Assembly (NCBI RefSeq): GCF_041296385.1
Contig: NC_091019.1
Location: 12,416,531-12,480,530, forward strand
Origin: Aphelocoma coerulescens
Lineage: Eukaryota > Chordata > Aves > Passeriformes > Corvidae
DNA length: 64,000 nt
Direction: 5' to 3'
Part shown: one piece after another, positions 61,601-64,000 of the stretch
How positions within the stretch are numbered: position 1 is the stretch's first letter
Layout: each line of letters begins with the position of its first letter
The notes under the pieces: generated by a model
Database searches by the model: none
The model's input: only the letters and a program-made list of their open reading frames with translations
Told to the model about the DNA's origin: nothing
Program-made: the position numbers and the translations under genes

Positions 61601-64000
61601 CATGAAAGACACAATTAATAATCACCAAAGCTATTGTCTGGACTGTCTTTAAGGCAAAAATTCTTGTTTGAATTTATCTACTCATAGAAAACTCGCATTA
61701 TGAAGTGTCTTTTTTGTCTATGCCACCTAGTGACTCCAATTCCATTGTCCTTCTTGGTTTACAAATAACCCCTGGAAGAATAAGAGTACTGCTCAGTGTG
61801 AATAAGAGTAAAGGAATCAAGCCCTTCACCTATGAAAGAAAGTACAGATTCTAGATCACAGGACTTGAACCCAGCCCTTTCCCTTTACTGCTGCCAAGAG
61901 GGAGCAACGTGTCTCAGTCAGGATAGCCCAATCCTATGTCTTAATCATTATATTACAGAGATTTATTTGACTTATTGAGTCCTCAGTGGTGATCCTGCCT
62001 GTACCACTGGTGCTTCTGGGAATGTAACTCTTTTCTTTTGCACAGGAAAAATAGAATCAAAGCTTCCTTCTGCTTTTTTCCCACTGAATTGTGGGGAAAG
62101 TTTGTTTCCTTGTGAGTTCATTGGGGAAATTGTGTGAGAGGTCAAACAACAACCGTGTTTAGCCTCAGGTTTTTAGTCCTTTTAAACATGAAAGGAAGAA
62201 ATTTTGTGTTTGTGGGTGAGAAAGGGCAGCAGCCAAATAGGATCCTGGGGTAACTCTGCAGTGAGTGTCCTCAGGGTCAGCGCTGCCGAGAACACCGCAT
62301 GCACTCTTGTCTGTTGTGCTTCTTTTTGGACAGTGTCTTCTGATTTATGGACTAATACTCACTCAAGGGCTAGATCAGAATAGAAAATAAAAATATTCTT
62401 GATTGGGAATACATGTAATTTGACTTGCAGGCTAAAAAGCAAAGTGTGCTGACCTTGTTTTAAAAAACCTAAAACGTTCTTTTCGGCCCCTTTTAGAACA
62501 AAGTTGTCTGCTTAAAATTTCATTTTAAAGTGTTTCATTTTTATAATTGAGCATGCAGATGTACTTAGAATGCTCCATGGCTTTAATGGAAACAGGAATT
62601 TGAGGTACTTGGAGCCGGTGCGTTTGTTGTTACCCAGTCAAGGAAGCTGGCAGATGATGTTACAAATTTTGGAAGAATTGTGGTTTTGCAGACAATGAAA
62701 GCAGCAGTTAGGGCACACAATGTCGAGATAGTACTGCTGAGAACATAATTGTGATCGGGTTTCCGCTGCTTAACTGATAAGTAATATTAAAACCTCAAAT
62801 AAATTATAATTGTAGGGTGATAAAACACACAGCCCTGAAGTCTGACATTTGCAAGATCAAAAAGGCCATGTGAGATCTTGCATATTTTTTTTATTTAAAG
62901 CATCAGTTCCATGGCACAGTAGCTGTAGGCACTGTACCATCCAGGCAAACAAACCTTACAAAGACACTCTGATTTTGAAGTAACAGTTTGCAATACAAGC
63001 TCTGAAAATTCAGCAGAGATGAGCATTTGCTTAAAATGCTGGCACTTGGAAATTATTAATTTCTATAATAATATTATTGATTTTTTTTTAAATGTGTGCT
63101 CTATTTTGATTTTTTTGAAGTTGTATTTACATCACCCGGAAGCCTTGTAAGTGCCTTGCAATTATTCTGTGTGCTGGCTGGGATGTTTTTAATAGACAAA
63201 ATCAGCTGGCTTTGTTTTGCAATTATATTTCAGCACCATGGTTTTGGCTTAAAATGTTCCTTTCGAGTAGGTTTATTCATATACAGTTATTCGCAATTTT
63301 TCTTATACAAGATTTTCTTTTTATTTTGGTACTTGGAAGCTGCTCTGGAAGTGTTCTGAGAATAAAAACAAGATTTTTGCTGAAAGATGATATACCTACT
63401 GAGTACTTTTGTGTTACTTTGAGTATTGTAGAAAAGAGTGAAACATGGGAAAATGGTGACAAGAGCACCTGTGTGTCTTCACCTCAACCAGCTTGAGAAC
63501 TGCTGGTACAAAAGGATTGTTTGAGAGCACAGGGATGCCCACAATGCCTCCAGAAAATTCAGATTGTAGCAAGGATATCTGATTTTCTGAACAGTTACTG
63601 CTTTGGTGTGAAAAAGTTATTTGTAGTTACTGCCTTCTCTGTGATTAGAATGGAACAGAGAAGTTCAGCTCTTTGAAATTTTCTAATTTTATTTGTAGCT
63701 GTTCTTGGTTTGCTTTGCAAATATTTGCATTGCTGCCTGCTCTTAAAATTAAATTACAATGCTCTAATATCAAACAGTGATAAGTTCCATAGTTATGTAT
63801 GCACTGGGCAGGAGCCAGGATACTGCAGGGGGTGAGACAGTATGTGTGGTAGGAGGAGAGATAAAATACACGTGGCTACAATGGAAGAAAAGGGCATTAA
63901 AACATAATTTCTGAGACTCTGGTCATTTTAAGGGAGTGATTTTGCAATTGAATGGTGATGGAAGTGCTAATTCTTGGCAGAAGAATCTTGTAGTACTTTT
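52640..64000. other. Non-coding region, no gene recognised
   Basis: About 11 kb without a gene I can support. Open frames are short. The minus frame at 61,018-61,512 is the longest and adjoins an AATAAA plus poly(A)-like run (see findings). Stretches near 59.9-60.6 kb and 62.4-62.9 kb have mixed composition with retained CpGs and might be conserved regulatory DNA, which I cannot test here. Confidence 0.5.

Overview
The window reads as bird nuclear DNA, and a songbird or other neoavian is my guess. Interspersed repeats are sparse. The only family I recognise repeatedly is CR1, with 3' ends finishing in tandem octamers of the ATTCTGTG/ATTCTGGG type. No mammalian SINEs are visible, the background is AT-rich, and there is one sharp CpG island. 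Most of the 64 kb is intronic or intergenic sequence with no protein gene I can name.

Layout. 1-18,250: AT-rich DNA with one CR1 fragment, and scattered splice-bounded open segments on the minus strand that could be exons of an unidentified gene. 18,300-20,110: a roughly 1.8 kb CpG island that looks like a promoter, perhaps bidirectional. It carries three CCAAT boxes, several GC boxes, a perfectly duplicated 11-mer and a pair of perfect CRE (TGACGTCA) sites. 20,150-43,825: non-coding DNA with a CR1 3' end at 40.1-40.4 kb, a 43-bp tandem duplication and an A-rich tract. 43,832-46,105: a complete LTR-flanked retroviral element. 46,112-64,000: non-coding DNA with two CR1 pieces, a perfect-consensus zero-length splice site (48.16 kb) and one candidate plus-strand exon (49.31 kb).

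The standout is the element at 43,832-46,105. Two LTRs of about 280 bp (TGTTG...CAACA, about 97% identical by eye) lie inside a near-perfect 6-bp target duplication. Between them is one long intact reading frame. Its start looks like the matrix end of a class II (alpha/beta-like) retroviral Gag, followed by a basic Arg/Ala-rich linker with in-frame 11-residue repeats. Its end is a complete, intronless cold-shock domain of the Y-box-protein (YBX) family with an unusual Pro/Phe/Tyr-rich tail. Capsid, CCHC nucleocapsid, protease, polymerase and envelope are all absent. The simplest reading is a defective endogenous retrovirus that transduced a host YBX mRNA (YBX2-like by its residues), with the architecture of an acutely transforming retrovirus but carrying an RNA-binding domain. 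The cold-shock domain sits where a nucleocapsid would be, and the LTR carries an inverted CCAAT (Y-box core). Packaging by the fusion protein and self-recognition of the LTR are therefore testable ideas, not demonstrated ones.
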